Below, piece after piece: positions 1 through 8,848 of a DNA stretch of 64,000 nucleotides. Numbering within the stretch: position 1 is the first letter of the stretch; each line of letters begins with the position of its first letter. The notes under the pieces are model-generated. The model made no database searches. It was not told the origin of the DNA and saw only the letters and a program-made list of their open reading frames with translations. Origin of the DNA: Paracoccaceae bacterium (GTDB lineage: Bacteria > Pseudomonadota > Alphaproteobacteria > Rhodobacterales > Rhodobacteraceae); assembly GCA_030148225.1 (NCBI GenBank), contig JASBTX010000009.1, positions 124,001 to 188,000 of the forward strand, given 5' to 3'. The translations under genes were made by a program, and so were the position numbers.

Positions 1-76
1 AATCTTTTTGAACATGCCTATCCCCCGGGCACCGCTTGGGATGCCTTACCCTATTGCTTCGGTTTGCTTGAAGCAC

Positions 77-108
77 AAAAAAACCACCGGCCACAAGGTG
101 GCCGATGG
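77..108 (-). terminator. Rho-independent terminator of the glycine-zipper lipoprotein gene
   Basis: On the minus strand an 11-bp stem (GTGGCCGGTGG side, one mismatch) closes over a 3-base loop and is followed by seven T residues (positions 77-83 read as A on the plus strand). It lies 25 bases after the stop of the lipoprotein gene at 133-333, the classic intrinsic terminator layout. Confidence 0.85.
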
Positions 109-132
109 CTCTTTGCATGTGACCATTAGTCG

Positions 133-333
133 TCAGTTACAGATGTTCACGTCGTCGCAGATGGCCCCTGCCAATCCGCCGATGGCAGCGCCGGTCAGAA
201 CGTTACCGTTAACAACGGCAGCCGTGGCTGCGCCTGCCGCCGCGCCCGCCGCCGCGCGCTCGGCGTCATTTTGCAGACATCCCGCTAGTACCAGCGGCAC
301 AATAAACAGGACGCCAATTGATTTTACAGACAT
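133..333 (-). CDS. Small glycine-zipper lipoprotein
   Basis: Encodes 66 residues. The N-terminus is a lipoprotein signal (MSVKSIGVLFIVPLVLAGC) with lipobox LAGC, so Cys19 should be lipidated and the product anchored in the inner or outer membrane. The mature part is an Ala/Gly-rich segment with small-residue spacing (AAAGAAAGAATAA, then GAAIGGLAGA), resembling glycine-zipper lipoproteins of the YMGG/SlyB type, and it ends in a short tail with two cysteines. I start it at 333 rather than at an upstream in-frame start because an AAGG ribosome site precedes this ATG and the signal peptide begins there. Monocistronic, with its own strong terminator. Exact function unknown. Confidence 0.8.
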   Translation of the reverse strand: MSVKSIGVLFIVPLVLAGCLQNDAERAAAGAAAGAATAAVVNGNVLTGAAIGGLAGAICDDVNICN

Positions 334-437
334 ATACCTTGCCTCGTTGATTGTTGTGATCACGTGAATTCGTAGTGCCGAACACAGCAAAAATTTGTAG
401 AAAAATCAATTCATATCGTATCTTCGCGGGGGAAAAG

Positions 438-478
438 GGCGGAGGTCTGAAGGTACGAACGGATCACAGACCTCCGCC
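438..478 (-). terminator. 12-bp perfect inverted repeat, terminator-like on the minus strand
   Basis: GGCGGAGGTCTG at 438-449 is mirrored exactly at 467-478 around a 17-base loop. Read on the minus strand it is followed by CTTTTCCCC, a weak T-run. It lies about 170 bases past the hypothetical gene 649-1008, and I see no convincing gene in the remaining 334-648 interval. It probably ends transcription from the pccB-side genes; a structured RNA is also possible. Confidence 0.5.
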
Positions 479-648
479 AAGGGGAAGGGTAACGGTACTT
501 GAAGTTGGCGGCGCCTTGGGGAAGCTCCGCCCCGCGTGCGGCAGGTCTATCAATTGCTGGCGCAGAGGCCAGACAGAGCCGTGACGGAACGAAAATTGCG
601 CCGTTTCCCGCCCAAATCTGGGGGCTGCAGGCGAATTCACGCCGATAT

Positions 649-1008
649 CTAGTCGAACAACTCGGGAAAGCTGATGCGGGTGGCGGCGACATCAATGCGC
701 AACAGCGCCTCATAATCGCGGGGATCAAACGCATCGTCGGCTGCCACGACCTCGCGGCCAAAAAGCCATGACAGCCGGCCGGCATCTAGGTTGCCGCGCT
801 GGAACGGCTCTTCTGCGAAATACGTCCAGAGTGCGTGCATGAAGCCCAGATCGGCGCGCTTGTCCGCCGGACGGCGATCTGCAAAGCGTTCGCGCGCGAT
901 CAGCGGTGTGGCACCGTTCTTGTTGGGACGACGGATGGTGAACTGGTAATCCGTGCCCTGCAAACGGCCCGGAAAGCCGCGATGTTTGAGCATGTAGGGG
1001 AGTGCCAT
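649..1008 (-). CDS. Hypothetical protein
   Basis: A 119-residue reading frame that I do not recognise. The protein is soluble, basic in its first half (many Arg around residues 20-55) and more acidic and hydrophobic towards the end, with an aromatic stretch (GFMHALWTYFAEEPF) in the middle and no signal peptide or membrane segment. The frame stays open further upstream, but that part overlaps the small lipoprotein gene in another frame, so I place the start at 1008; a second ATG at 993 is equally possible since neither has a clear ribosome site. It sits downstream of pccB, ridA and two lipoprotein genes in the same direction, which suggests co-transcription but no specific job. Confidence 0.5.
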   Translation of the reverse strand: MALPYMLKHRGFPGRLQGTDYQFTIRRPNKNGATPLIARERFADRRPADKRADLGFMHALWTYFAEEPFQRGNLDAGRLSWLFGREVVAADDAFDPRDYEALLRIDVAATRISFPELFD

Positions 1009-1021
1009 GAGGCGGATTTGC

Positions 1022-1046
1022 TCGGGGCGGGTCAGACCCGCCCCGA
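1022..1046 (-). terminator. GC-rich hairpin between the small lipoprotein and the next gene
   Basis: A perfect stem (CGGGGCGGG against CCCGCCCCG, 5-base loop) lies directly after the stop of the 47-residue lipoprotein on the minus strand. No T-run follows, so it may be an attenuator or an mRNA 3'-end stabiliser rather than a full terminator. Confidence 0.45.
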
Positions 1047-1051
1047 TGAGA

Positions 1052-1195
1052 TTATTTAATTTTGCCGTTGAAAATCGGCTCCGCGATGACGGGATCCGGT
1101 TCAACGAAAACAATCTCTTCCTGTTGCCCGCCGCCACAGGCGGAAACAAGGGCGACAAAGCCCAGGGCAACAAAAGTTGTGATGCTCTTGGACAT
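1052..1195 (-). CDS. Small lipoprotein (47 residues)
   Basis: A 47-residue protein read from the minus strand. It begins MSKSITTFVALGFVALVSAC, a canonical lipoprotein signal with lipobox VSAC and Cys20 as the lipidation site. The short mature part has three Gly and two Gln, then an acidic, Pro- and Val-rich segment (EEIVFVEPDPVIAEP) and a basic C-terminus (NGKIK). An AGGAGAGC ribosome site lies about 5 bases before the ATG. Similar tiny lipoproteins occur near pccB genes in Roseobacter-type genomes as far as I recall, but no function is known to me. A GC-rich hairpin follows immediately. Confidence 0.75.
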   Translation of the reverse strand: MSKSITTFVALGFVALVSACGGGQQEEIVFVEPDPVIAEPIFNGKIK

Positions 1196-1308
1196 CTTGC
1201 TCTCCTAACGTTAGTCGGGGCGGTACGACCCCGTCGAGATACAGACCGCGTAAAACGATCCACAGGAACCTAGCTCAGATCACATTGAAAATACACAAAA
1301 TATTTCAG

Positions 1309-1317
1309 TTATCCACA
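1309..1317 (+). promoter_or_regulatory. Perfect DnaA-box-type 9-mer (TTATCCACA)
   Basis: TTATCCACA, the consensus DnaA box, lies in the 189-base gap between the DUF6497 gene and the small lipoprotein gene. As an isolated box it may be a promoter-proximal DnaA site or a chance match. Confidence 0.4.
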
Positions 1318-1384
1318 GGATGTGATACGTGCGCATCAGATCGGATCACTGCAATATGGCAGACCCCAATATATGGTGGAACCG

Positions 1385-1771
1385 TTAAAACAGCTCCCAA
1401 ATACAGGTTTCATTTTCGACACGAAAGAGCGCAATGAATTTTGTAACATCGGGATTCGTTTCACCCCGCGGCGACGGCTGATCGATCAGAGAGACGATGA
1501 TCTGGTCGGCCTTGCCACGATTGACAAGGTCGATCCCGTCTCTCTGACAGAGATATTTCAGATCATCCTCGGCCTGCGCAAAACTGATGGTGCCTGTCTC
1601 GCGCGCGATGGCCGGGGCGATATATCTGAGGATGCCGATTGTGTTCCCCGCCTGATCCTCGAACAGCGTCTCATGGGGGGTAATCGACTGGCCCGAAGGT
1701 GCTGATACGGGCGATGGCTCGTCCTTGCAGGCGGCGATGGCCAGCAGGGCCAGAGGAACCAGCCGCTTCAT
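1385..1771 (-). CDS. DUF6497-like lipoprotein
   Basis: Encodes 128 residues. The start MKRLVPLALLAIAAC is a lipoprotein signal with Cys15 at the lipobox, so the protein is likely membrane-anchored on the periplasmic side. The mature domain resembles the DUF6497 family found in Rhodobacteraceae: a beta-rich fold with two further cysteines (near residues 76 and 124) that could form a disulphide. The ATG overlaps the ridA stop in an ATGA arrangement, pointing to translational coupling; an in-frame start nine codons upstream would place the signal peptide internally and is less likely. Biochemical function unknown. Confidence 0.75.
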   Translation of the reverse strand: MKRLVPLALLAIAACKDEPSPVSAPSGQSITPHETLFEDQAGNTIGILRYIAPAIARETGTISFAQAEDDLKYLCQRDGIDLVNRGKADQIIVSLIDQPSPRGETNPDVTKFIALFRVENETCIWELF

Positions 1772-2166
1772 GCGGGTGCGGGCCGTCGGGCGACGCAATC
1801 AATTTCCACCAGTGCACCCACAGCCAGTGCGGTAACGCCCACTGTTGTGCGGGCCGGGCGTCGGTCGTCCGGAAAATAGCTTGCATAGGTCGTGTTGAAT
1901 TGGGCGTAGTCCCGATCGAATTCTGTCAGAAAACACCGGCACTGAACGACATGGCTCAGATTCAGTCCCAGCTCCCCCAGGATCAGCTCCAGATTTTGCA
2001 TGACCCTGTGCGTCTGTGCGTCGATACCATCGGGAAGGGGCGCATCGGGTGCATTCGGGTCCGTCGGCATCTGCCCTGTCAGGATTACCCAGCCATCGGT
2101 TTCAATCGCATGGCTGAACGGCGCGACGGGGCGCGGTCCGGTGGGGAATAGATGGAAATCAGGCAT
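1768..2166 (-). CDS. RidA/YjgF family protein
   Basis: Encodes 132 residues, the usual size of the RidA (YjgF/YER057c/UK114) superfamily, whose members hydrolyse reactive enamine/imine intermediates to ketoacids and ammonia. The family core is visible: PFSHAIETDGWVILTGQMP near the N-terminus and a C-terminal segment VGVTALAVGALVEIDCVARR that matches the LP..ALVEIEAVA-type end of the family. In true RidA an Arg near position 105 binds the substrate carboxylate; here the ARTTVGV segment supplies an Arg at about that place. The start at 2166 follows an AAGGATGG ribosome site. Overlaps the next lipoprotein gene by four bases. Confidence 0.85.
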   Translation of the reverse strand: MPDFHLFPTGPRPVAPFSHAIETDGWVILTGQMPTDPNAPDAPLPDGIDAQTHRVMQNLELILGELGLNLSHVVQCRCFLTEFDRDYAQFNTTYASYFPDDRRPARTTVGVTALAVGALVEIDCVARRPAPA

Positions 2167-2311
2167 CTGGCACCATCCTTGGCGAGGTTGCAACGCGTCG
2201 GCACCGTTTATACGCAATTCATCCCCAGAAGAAACCGGTAGGCAGCGTCAGACAGTTTCGTCTTGCCCGCGAGGCCGACAGTACGTCGTCGCGCCGTGTT
2301 AAGCCGTTGAA

Positions 2312-3844
2312 TCAAAGCGGAATGTTGTCGTGCTTCTTCCATGGGTTCTGCAGTTTCTTCCCGCGCAGAGATGCAAATGCCCGGCAAATCCGTTTGCGCG
2401 TATTGCGGGGCATGATCACCTCGTCGATAAAGCCTTTTTCGGCGGCAACAAAGGGATTGGCAAAGCGATCTTCGTAATTCGCTGTGCGCTCGGCGATCTT
2501 GTCCGCATCGCCCAGTTCAGAGCGATACAGGATCTCAACTGCGCCCTTTGCACCCATCACGGCAATTTCAGCCGTCGGCCATGCATAGTTGAAATCGCCG
2601 CGCAAATGCTTTGACGACATGACGTCATAAGCACCGCCATAGGCCTTGCGGGTGATGACCGTAACCTTGGGAACCGTGGCCTCACCATAGGCAAAGAGCA
2701 GTTTCGCCCCATGCTTGATCACGCCGCCATATTCCTGACTTGTGCCGGGCAGAAAGCCGGGAACATCCACCAGTGTCAGCAGCGGAATTTCAAAGGCGTC
2801 GCAGAAGCGCACGAAACGGGCCGCCTTGCGCGAACTGTCGATATCCAGACAGCCGGCCAGAACCATCGGCTGGTTGGCCACAACGCCCACGGTCGAACCT
2901 TCGAGCCGGATGAATCCCGTGATGATATTCTTGGCGAAATCTTCCTGCATCTCGTAAAAATCGCCTTCATCCGCGATCTTTTCGATCAGCTCTTTCATGT
3001 CATAAGGCGTGTTGGGATTGTCGGGGATGAGCGTGTCGAGGCTGGTTTCTGCGCGGCTGACTTCGTCAAAGAATGGTCGCACCGGCGGCTTTTGACGATT
3101 GTTGAGCGGTAGGAAATCGACCAGGCGGCGTACTTCGGCCAAAGCCACCACATCGTTTTCAAACGCGCCGTCGGCGACGGATGATTTCCGCGTATGCGTT
3201 GATGCACCGCCCAGCTCTTCGGCGGTCACGACTTCATTGGTGACGGTTTTCACGACATCCGGGCCGGTGACGAACATGTATGAACTGTCGCGCACCATGA
3301 AGATGAAATCGGTCATCGCGGGCGAATAGACCGCGCCACCTGCGCAGGGTCCCATGATCACGCTGATCTGAGGCACGACGCCGGAGGCCATGATATTGCG
3401 CTGAAATACTTCGGCGTAACCGGCGAGTGATGCGACGCCTTCCTGAATGCGGGCACCGCCGGAATCGTTCAGACCGATGACCGGTGCACCGTTCTGGACC
3501 GCCATGTCCATGATCTTGCAGATTTTCTGGGCATGAGTCTCTGACAGCGAGCCGCCGAATACGGTGAAATCCTGCGAGTAAACATAGACCATGCGGCCAT
3601 TGATCGTACCCCAGCCGGTGACCACGCCATCGCCCGAGGGGCGTTGTTCCTGCATGCCGAACTCGGTGCAGCGATGCGCGACGAACATGTCGAACTCTTC
3701 GAACGAGTCCTCATCAAGCAGAAGTTCGATCCGTTCGCGCGCGGTCAGCTTGCCCTTGGCGTGCTGTGCGTCGATACGGCGTTCGCCACCACCCTGGCGC
3801 GCGGTGTCGCGGCGGGTCTCAAGCTCTTGCAGGATGTCCTTCAT
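2312..3844 (-). CDS. pccB: Propionyl-CoA carboxylase beta subunit (carboxyltransferase)
   Basis: Encodes 510 residues, the normal length for the biotin-dependent acyl-CoA carboxyltransferase. It moves the carboxyl group from biotin (carried by the PccA subunit) to propionyl-CoA, giving methylmalonyl-CoA. The crotonase-like N-domain shows the oxyanion-hole segment SGGARIQEG (about 128-136) and [12 protein letters not shown] (165-176); the C-domain shows [10 protein letters not shown] and [15 protein letters not shown]. The Asp in AYDVM corresponds to the residue linked to propionyl preference in characterised PccB enzymes. The start at 3844 has an excellent GGGAGGA ribosome site. No pccA is in the window; in related genomes it tends to lie a few genes downstream, i.e. 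beyond the left edge here. Confidence 0.93.
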   Translation of the reverse strand: MKDILQELETRRDTARQGGGERRIDAQHAKGKLTARERIELLLDEDSFEEFDMFVAHRCTEFGMQEQRPSGDGVVTGWGTINGRMVYVYSQDFTVFGGSLSETHAQKICKIMDMAVQNGAPVIGLNDSGGARIQEGVASLAGYAEVFQRNIMASGVVPQISVIMGPCAGGAVYSPAMTDFIFMVRDSSYMFVTGPDVVKTVTNEVVTAEELGGASTHTRKSSVADGAFENDVVALAEVRRLVDFLPLNNRQKPPVRPFFDEVSRAETSLDTLIPDNPNTPYDMKELIEKIADEGDFYEMQEDFAKNIITGFIRLEGSTVGVVANQPMVLAGCLDIDSSRKAARFVRFCDAFEIPLLTLVDVPGFLPGTSQEYGGVIKHGAKLLFAYGEATVPKVTVITRKAYGGAYDVMSSKHLRGDFNYAWPTAEIAVMGAKGAVEILYRSELGDADKIAERTANYEDRFANPFVAAEKGFIDEVIMPRNTRKRICRAFASLRGKKLQNPWKKHDNIPL

Positions 3845-4047
3845 CCGGTGTCCTCCCGTAAATTTCGGCGAGTGTATGCTGCGCATGCGAGAAAGCGAAG
3901 CGGAATTCGCGCGCTGGGCCAATTCGTCGCCCCCGGTCGTTTTGGCGGTTCGGGCAGGCCCGAGGCACCATGGGTGATTGACTCTGACCGGCGTTGCATC
4001 GCCAATCGCGACAGAGACAGTTCAGAAGCCGTCGAAAGGACGCACCG

Positions 4048-5073
4048 ATGCACAGCGGAAAATTGATCCAGATCGTGTCTGCCCATGCTGAGGGCGAGGT
4101 TGGAAATGTCATTACCGGCGGGGTATTGCCGCCGCCCGGCGAAACCTTGTGGGAAATGCGCGACTGGCTTGAAACTGACGGCACGCTCCGGTCGATCGTG
4201 CTGAACGAACCGCGCGGGGGCGTATTCAAGCATGTCAATCTTCTGGTGCCGCCGCGCCACCCGGATGCGGCTGCCGGTTTCCTGATCATGGAGCCAGCCC
4301 ATACCCCGCCAATGTCAGGCTCGAACGCCATGTGCGTGGCGACCGTTCTGGTCGGGACCGGCATGATTGCCGCGCGCGAACCGTTTGTCGACTTCACGCT
4401 TGAGGTTCCTGCCGGTCTTGTTGCGGTGCGCGTCTATTGCGAGCAGGGTCATGCGCGGTCAGTCGAATTGCAGAATGTCCCTTCTTTTGCCGACAGGCTG
4501 GATGCACCGCTTGAGGTCGAGGGATTGCCGACACTAAGCGTTGACACGGCCTTTGGCGGCGACAGTTTTGTCATCGTTGATGCCGAAAAGCTGGGCTTTG
4601 CCATTGCGCCGGACGAAGGCCACGATATCGCGACTCTGGGCGCGCGGATCACCCGTGCGGCCAATGAACAGATCGGATTCAGCCATCCCGAAAAGGAATG
4701 GAACCACATTTCCTTTACCCAGTTTTCCGGGCCGCTGACGCGTGAAGGTGATGTCCTTTCTGGCAGAAACGCGGTGGTGATTGATCCGGGTAAGATCGAC
4801 CGGTCACCCTGCGGAACTGGGGCATCTGCGAAAATGGCAACGCTGAGGGCAAAGGGGCATATGGCACCACGCGAGACCTATCTGGCGCGCTCGATCATCG
4901 GGGGCGAATTCAACTGCGGCTTTCAGGATATCAAACTGTCCACCGGACAGGCGGCAATTGCACCTCGTCTGCGCGGCCGCGGCTGGATCACGGGCACGCA
5001 CCAGATCATGGTCGATCCGACCGACCCCTGGCCCGGCGGCTATCGCGTGTCTGATACATGGCCAAGTGCGTGA
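4048..5073 (+). CDS. Proline racemase superfamily enzyme (Ser/Cys type)
   Basis: Encodes 341 residues, typical of proline racemase, 4-hydroxyproline 2-epimerase and trans-3-hydroxy-L-proline dehydratase. The family uses two facing acid/base residues. Here the first site reads MSGSN with Ser90 where racemases have Cys (MCGHN-like), and the second site SPCGTG keeps Cys255. The GTG motif that binds the carboxylate and the metal-free DRSPCGTGASA block are intact. The Ser/Cys pair argues against a true proline racemase and favours a hydroxyproline epimerase or dehydratase. The ATG at 4048 follows GAAAGGA. Divergent from pccB; no dedicated transporter nearby, but an Ldh-family reductase that could act on the dehydratase product lies 10 kb away. 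Confidence 0.85.
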   Translation: MHSGKLIQIVSAHAEGEVGNVITGGVLPPPGETLWEMRDWLETDGTLRSIVLNEPRGGVFKHVNLLVPPRHPDAAAGFLIMEPAHTPPMSGSNAMCVATVLVGTGMIAAREPFVDFTLEVPAGLVAVRVYCEQGHARSVELQNVPSFADRLDAPLEVEGLPTLSVDTAFGGDSFVIVDAEKLGFAIAPDEGHDIATLGARITRAANEQIGFSHPEKEWNHISFTQFSGPLTREGDVLSGRNAVVIDPGKIDRSPCGTGASAKMATLRAKGHMAPRETYLARSIIGGEFNCGFQDIKLSTGQAAIAPRLRGRGWITGTHQIMVDPTDPWPGGYRVSDTWPSA

Positions 5074-5082
5074 AGCCCGGGT

Positions 5083-6621
5083 TCAGGGCCACCTGATCCT
5101 TGATGTCCCGCCAAGCGCGGATACCAGCGCCTCAAACCGGGCTTCGGCGACCTCGCCAAAGAGATCAACGCTTTCGGGTGTCAGTTTCAGGTGCAGAACG
5201 CGTTTTTTGGGCTGCCAGTGTAGTTTGCCCATCAATTCGGGCTGGCGCACGGTGAACATCGAGCCAAAGCGCATGGCCTTGCCGACAACTTCGGCCAGTC
5301 GGATGTCACGCTCATCCAATAGCGATAGCAGGCTTTCAAAGCGACCGGGGCGCGTGTTCTTGTAGCGGTGCAGCAATGCGATGCCCAGAAAGACGCGGCC
5401 ACGGTGATCCAGCCCACCCAGATTGGCGCGGGTGGCGTTGTCGAAACACACCTCGGCGCGGTAATCGGGATGCGCGCGCCAACTGACATCATGCAACAGG
5501 CAGGCCGCCCGGATCAGGCGCAGCGTTTCGAGATCGGCACCGGGAAACAGGGGCAGGATGAAATGATAGAGTTTCTTGCCAAAGCCGGGCAGGCGGGCAT
5601 TTTGCTGTTCTGAGTACCGGCAAGCCTCGATCAGCGGGTCGCGGCGGCGCAACCGGTCGGGCATCTGCTCGTACAAAAGGCCCTCGCGAATACCATAGCT
5701 GGAGACATAGATCTTGCGCGGCGAAAATCCCGATACCAGTCCTTTGAGCACTTTTCCCGCCAGAGGAACCAGCGACATGCGTTCTGCCGACGTGCCGGTT
5801 CGCGCACGCAATTCCTCAAGATCGTTGTCGTAAATCCAGTTCACGGTTTTCTGGATATCGCGGCGGGTCATCTTGTATTCATGCAGGACGCTCAGCGGAT
5901 AGCCGCGGCGTTCCATGTCCAGACGGGCAATGGCGCGCCAGGAACCACCCACCAGATAAAGCCGGTTGTGATCGGCGCCCATCTGGTCAATCAGGTCGTC
6001 TATACCGCTGCGGATATGGTCGCGCAAACCCTTCTTGCCGCCTTTGATATCGCGCAGTTTGAGCGGCCCCAGTGACGAGGTCACGCGCTTGCCAACCTCG
6101 CCATTCCCGACCATCGCCAGTTCCATCGATGAACCGCCGATATCGCAGACCAGACCTCGTGCACCGGGCCAGCCGAGCAAAACACCCTGCGAAGAAAGCC
6201 GCGCCTCTTCTCGACCGTCCACGATACGGATATGCAGATGTGTCGCGGCTTCGACCTCATCGACAAATTCCTGCCCGTCGGCTGCTTCGCGCACGGCGGC
6301 AGTCGCAACGGCCGTCAGGGGTGCGACCTTCATCGCGCGGGCCAGTTTGGCAAACCGTTTGATTGCGGCGAATGCGCGCTTGCGACCCTCGGGGTTCAGT
6401 CTGCCCGTATCCAGCAACCCCGCACCCAGACCACACAGGATTTTTTCGTTAAAGAAATACGCGGGCGAGCGCGCGGCGCCGTCAAACACAACCATCCTGA
6501 CCGAGTTTGAACCGACATCGATGACGCCGACGCGGGATAACGCGCGTGCCTCGGGATCATCAAATATGGGCCGGTCGAACGCGTCCCAATCGTCGCCTGC
6601 GCGATCCGCCGTGCCGTCCAT
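5083..6621 (-). CDS. ppx: Exopolyphosphatase / Ppx-GppA family phosphatase
   Basis: Encodes 512 residues. The protein is an ASKHA-fold phosphatase that removes terminal phosphate from polyphosphate (or from pppGpp). The first phosphate-binding motif VIDVGSNSVRM starts near residue 34, the second appears as CDIGGSSMELA near 159-169, and an HD-like helical C-terminal domain (LHDVSWRAHPDY, LHRY) follows, matching the long Ppx form. It lies 51 bases downstream of ppk in the same direction, the classical ppk-ppx polyphosphate operon, so polyphosphate is its likely substrate. The start at 6621 is preceded by GGGGGTCTC. Confidence 0.92.
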   Translation of the reverse strand: MDGTADRAGDDWDAFDRPIFDDPEARALSRVGVIDVGSNSVRMVVFDGAARSPAYFFNEKILCGLGAGLLDTGRLNPEGRKRAFAAIKRFAKLARAMKVAPLTAVATAAVREAADGQEFVDEVEAATHLHIRIVDGREEARLSSQGVLLGWPGARGLVCDIGGSSMELAMVGNGEVGKRVTSSLGPLKLRDIKGGKKGLRDHIRSGIDDLIDQMGADHNRLYLVGGSWRAIARLDMERRGYPLSVLHEYKMTRRDIQKTVNWIYDNDLEELRARTGTSAERMSLVPLAGKVLKGLVSGFSPRKIYVSSYGIREGLLYEQMPDRLRRRDPLIEACRYSEQQNARLPGFGKKLYHFILPLFPGADLETLRLIRAACLLHDVSWRAHPDYRAEVCFDNATRANLGGLDHRGRVFLGIALLHRYKNTRPGRFESLLSLLDERDIRLAEVVGKAMRFGSMFTVRQPELMGKLHWQPKKRVLHLKLTPESVDLFGEVAEARFEALVSALGGTSRIRWP

Positions 6622-6672
6622 GAGACCCCCATCGTATTCTGGGGCGAGAGTGCCTGCGATTGCGCGTTCGAG

Positions 6673-8844
6673 TCAATCTTTGGAATGCGCGAGTTCGGGC
6701 GCATCAGACGCCCCGGCCGAGCCCCGCCCCGAAAGCGATGCATTCTCCATGAAAAACCGGTGGCAATTAAAGAGGTCGCTGGGGTCATCGGGCACGATGC
6801 GGGCAAATTGTCCGGTGCCGTCCATCACCCAGCTTTGCGCCTCGTCGCGCAGATTGGCGGCCATGATCTGTTTCATGATCTGGGCTTTGACGGTGTCGTT
6901 CTTGATCTGGACCAGCGTTTCAACACGGCGGTTCATGTTCCGGCCCATCCAGTCGGCGGAAGAGATATAGACCTTGGCTTTTTTTGCGGGCAGGCCGTGG
7001 CCGTTGCCGAAACAGACGATCCGAGAATGTTCCAAGAACCGGCCCACAATTGATTTCACGCGGATATTTTCTGACAATCCCCTGACGCCCGGGCGCAACC
7101 CGCAAATGCCGCGCACGACCAGTTCTACTTTGACGCCGTGCTGCGATGCCTCGTAAAGCGCGTCGATAATATCAGGCTCGATCAGCGAATTCATCTTGGC
7201 CCAGATTTCGGCGGGTTTGCCGGCCTGGGCGGCGGCGATTTCATCCTTGATCAGGGCGAGGAGCGTGGATTTCAGGGTGACCGGGGCATAGGCAAGGTTT
7301 TCCAGACCCTCCGGTGGCGCATATCCGCCAATATAGTTGAAAACCTTGGTGGCATCCCGCCCAAGCGACGGATCGCAGGTAAAGAGCGAGAGGTCGGTAT
7401 ATATGCGCGCGGTGATCGGGTGGTAATTGCCGGTGCCGAAATGCGAATAAGTGACCAGCCTGTCCCCTTCGCGGCGTACGACGACACTGATCTTGGCATG
7501 TGTCTTATAGTTCAGAAAGCCGTAAACCACATGCGCGCCCGCCCGTTCCAAACGGCGCGACTGCCGGATATTCGCGGCCTCATCGAACCTCGCTTTCAGT
7601 TCGACGAGCGCGGTGACGGATTTGCCGTTTTCCGCGGCCTCGCACAGCGCCTCGACAACCGGGCTTTCGTTGCTGGTGCGATAGAGGGTCTGCTTGATCG
7701 CCACGACATCAGGATCACGCGCTGCCTGCGACAGCATCCGCACCACCATGTCAAACGTCTCGTAGGGGTGGTGCAGCAACATGTCTTTCTGGCGGATGGC
7801 GGCGAACATGTCGCCGTCATGGTCCTGAACCCGCTCGGGCACGCGGGGGGTGAAACTGGGCCAAAGGAGATCGGGTCGGCTATCGACCACCAGCTCGCCC
7901 AGATCGGACATGCCGATCAGCCCGTCAATCTCGACCACTTCGCTGGATTCGACGGCCAGATTTTCGGTAATGACCGCAGAGAGTGCACGCGGTGCCTTGG
8001 ACGATATTTTCAGGCGGATCACCTCGCCACGGCGGCGACGCTTGAGCGCGACTTCGAACTCGCGCACGAGGTCTTCCGCCTCATCCTCAACCTCGAGGTC
8101 ACTGTCGCGAAGCACCCGAAACGCGCAGGCGCCCTTGGTCTTGTAGCCCGGAAAGAGCGAAGGCACCTTCAAGAGCAGCAGTTCTTCGAGCGGGAGATAG
8201 CGCAGCGTTTCCCCTTCGTCCGGCAATCTCGGGAACCGATCGATCTGATTTGGAATGGGCAAAAGCGCCTTGAGTTCCCGCCCGTCCTTGTCCCGCTTGA
8301 GGCTAAGCGCGAGGGAAAAACCTTCATTGGGGATAAAGGGAAACGGGTGGGCCGGATCGATTGCAAGGGGTGACAAAACCGGAAAGACCCGATCCATGAA
8401 AACATCGTCCAGGAATTTCGCGTCGTCCTTGCTGAGACGGTCCTGCGACAGGAGGACTATGCCCGCTTCCTCAAGCTCTGCCTTGAGACCTTCCCACGTG
8501 GTCTGCTGGTCGTGCATCAGGCGGCGGGTGCTGTCGTCAATCAGTTCAAGCTGCTGCGCAGGGCTCAGCCCGTCGGCGGCAGGTGTCGTGTTGCCCGCAC
8601 GCGCCAATTCGCGCAGGCCCGCGACCCGCACGGTATAAAATTCGTCAAGGTTCGTGGACGAAATTGATAGAAACCGCACCCGCTCGAGCAAGGGAACACG
8701 CGGATTGCGGGCCTCGTCCAGCACACGCCAGTTGAACGAGAGCCAGCTCAGTTCGCGATTGACGAAACGCCCCGGGCCCGATGTGGCATCGGGCAGATCA
8801 AGCGGGGGCGGCGCCTCGGCCGATAGGAAATTCGCATAGGTCAT
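6673..8844 (-). CDS. ppk1: Polyphosphate kinase 1
   Basis: Encodes 723 residues, within the range of PPK1 (about 690-730). It reversibly polymerises the gamma-phosphate of ATP into polyphosphate through a phosphohistidine. The N-domain opening FVNRELSWLSFNWRVL is diagnostic; the catalytic histidine is His448 in YKTHAK, and the second PLD-like half shows NMNRRVETL and the basic SADWMGRN segment. I start at 8844 (MTYANFL) because the N-terminal domain begins soon after and the longer upstream frame runs into the intergenic DnaA box. No strong ribosome site is visible at this start. Upstream are hdaA and perM, downstream ppx. Confidence 0.95.
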   Translation of the reverse strand: MTYANFLSAEAPPPLDLPDATSGPGRFVNRELSWLSFNWRVLDEARNPRVPLLERVRFLSISSTNLDEFYTVRVAGLRELARAGNTTPAADGLSPAQQLELIDDSTRRLMHDQQTTWEGLKAELEEAGIVLLSQDRLSKDDAKFLDDVFMDRVFPVLSPLAIDPAHPFPFIPNEGFSLALSLKRDKDGRELKALLPIPNQIDRFPRLPDEGETLRYLPLEELLLLKVPSLFPGYKTKGACAFRVLRDSDLEVEDEAEDLVREFEVALKRRRRGEVIRLKISSKAPRALSAVITENLAVESSEVVEIDGLIGMSDLGELVVDSRPDLLWPSFTPRVPERVQDHDGDMFAAIRQKDMLLHHPYETFDMVVRMLSQAARDPDVVAIKQTLYRTSNESPVVEALCEAAENGKSVTALVELKARFDEAANIRQSRRLERAGAHVVYGFLNYKTHAKISVVVRREGDRLVTYSHFGTGNYHPITARIYTDLSLFTCDPSLGRDATKVFNYIGGYAPPEGLENLAYAPVTLKSTLLALIKDEIAAAQAGKPAEIWAKMNSLIEPDIIDALYEASQHGVKVELVVRGICGLRPGVRGLSENIRVKSIVGRFLEHSRIVCFGNGHGLPAKKAKVYISSADWMGRNMNRRVETLVQIKNDTVKAQIMKQIMAANLRDEAQSWVMDGTGQFARIVPDDPSDLFNCHRFFMENASLSGRGSAGASDAPELAHSKD

Positions 8845-8848
8845 AGCT

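Noticed and set aside
649..1263. Long form (204 residues) of the hypothetical gene
   Set aside because: The 5' part overlaps the well-supported 47-residue lipoprotein gene in another frame and looks like shadow composition (Arg/Ser-rich, no conserved pattern).
7138..8373. 411-residue open frame on the plus strand
   Set aside because: It is antisense to ppk over its whole length and has no recognisable domain; GC-rich codon bias creates such frames.
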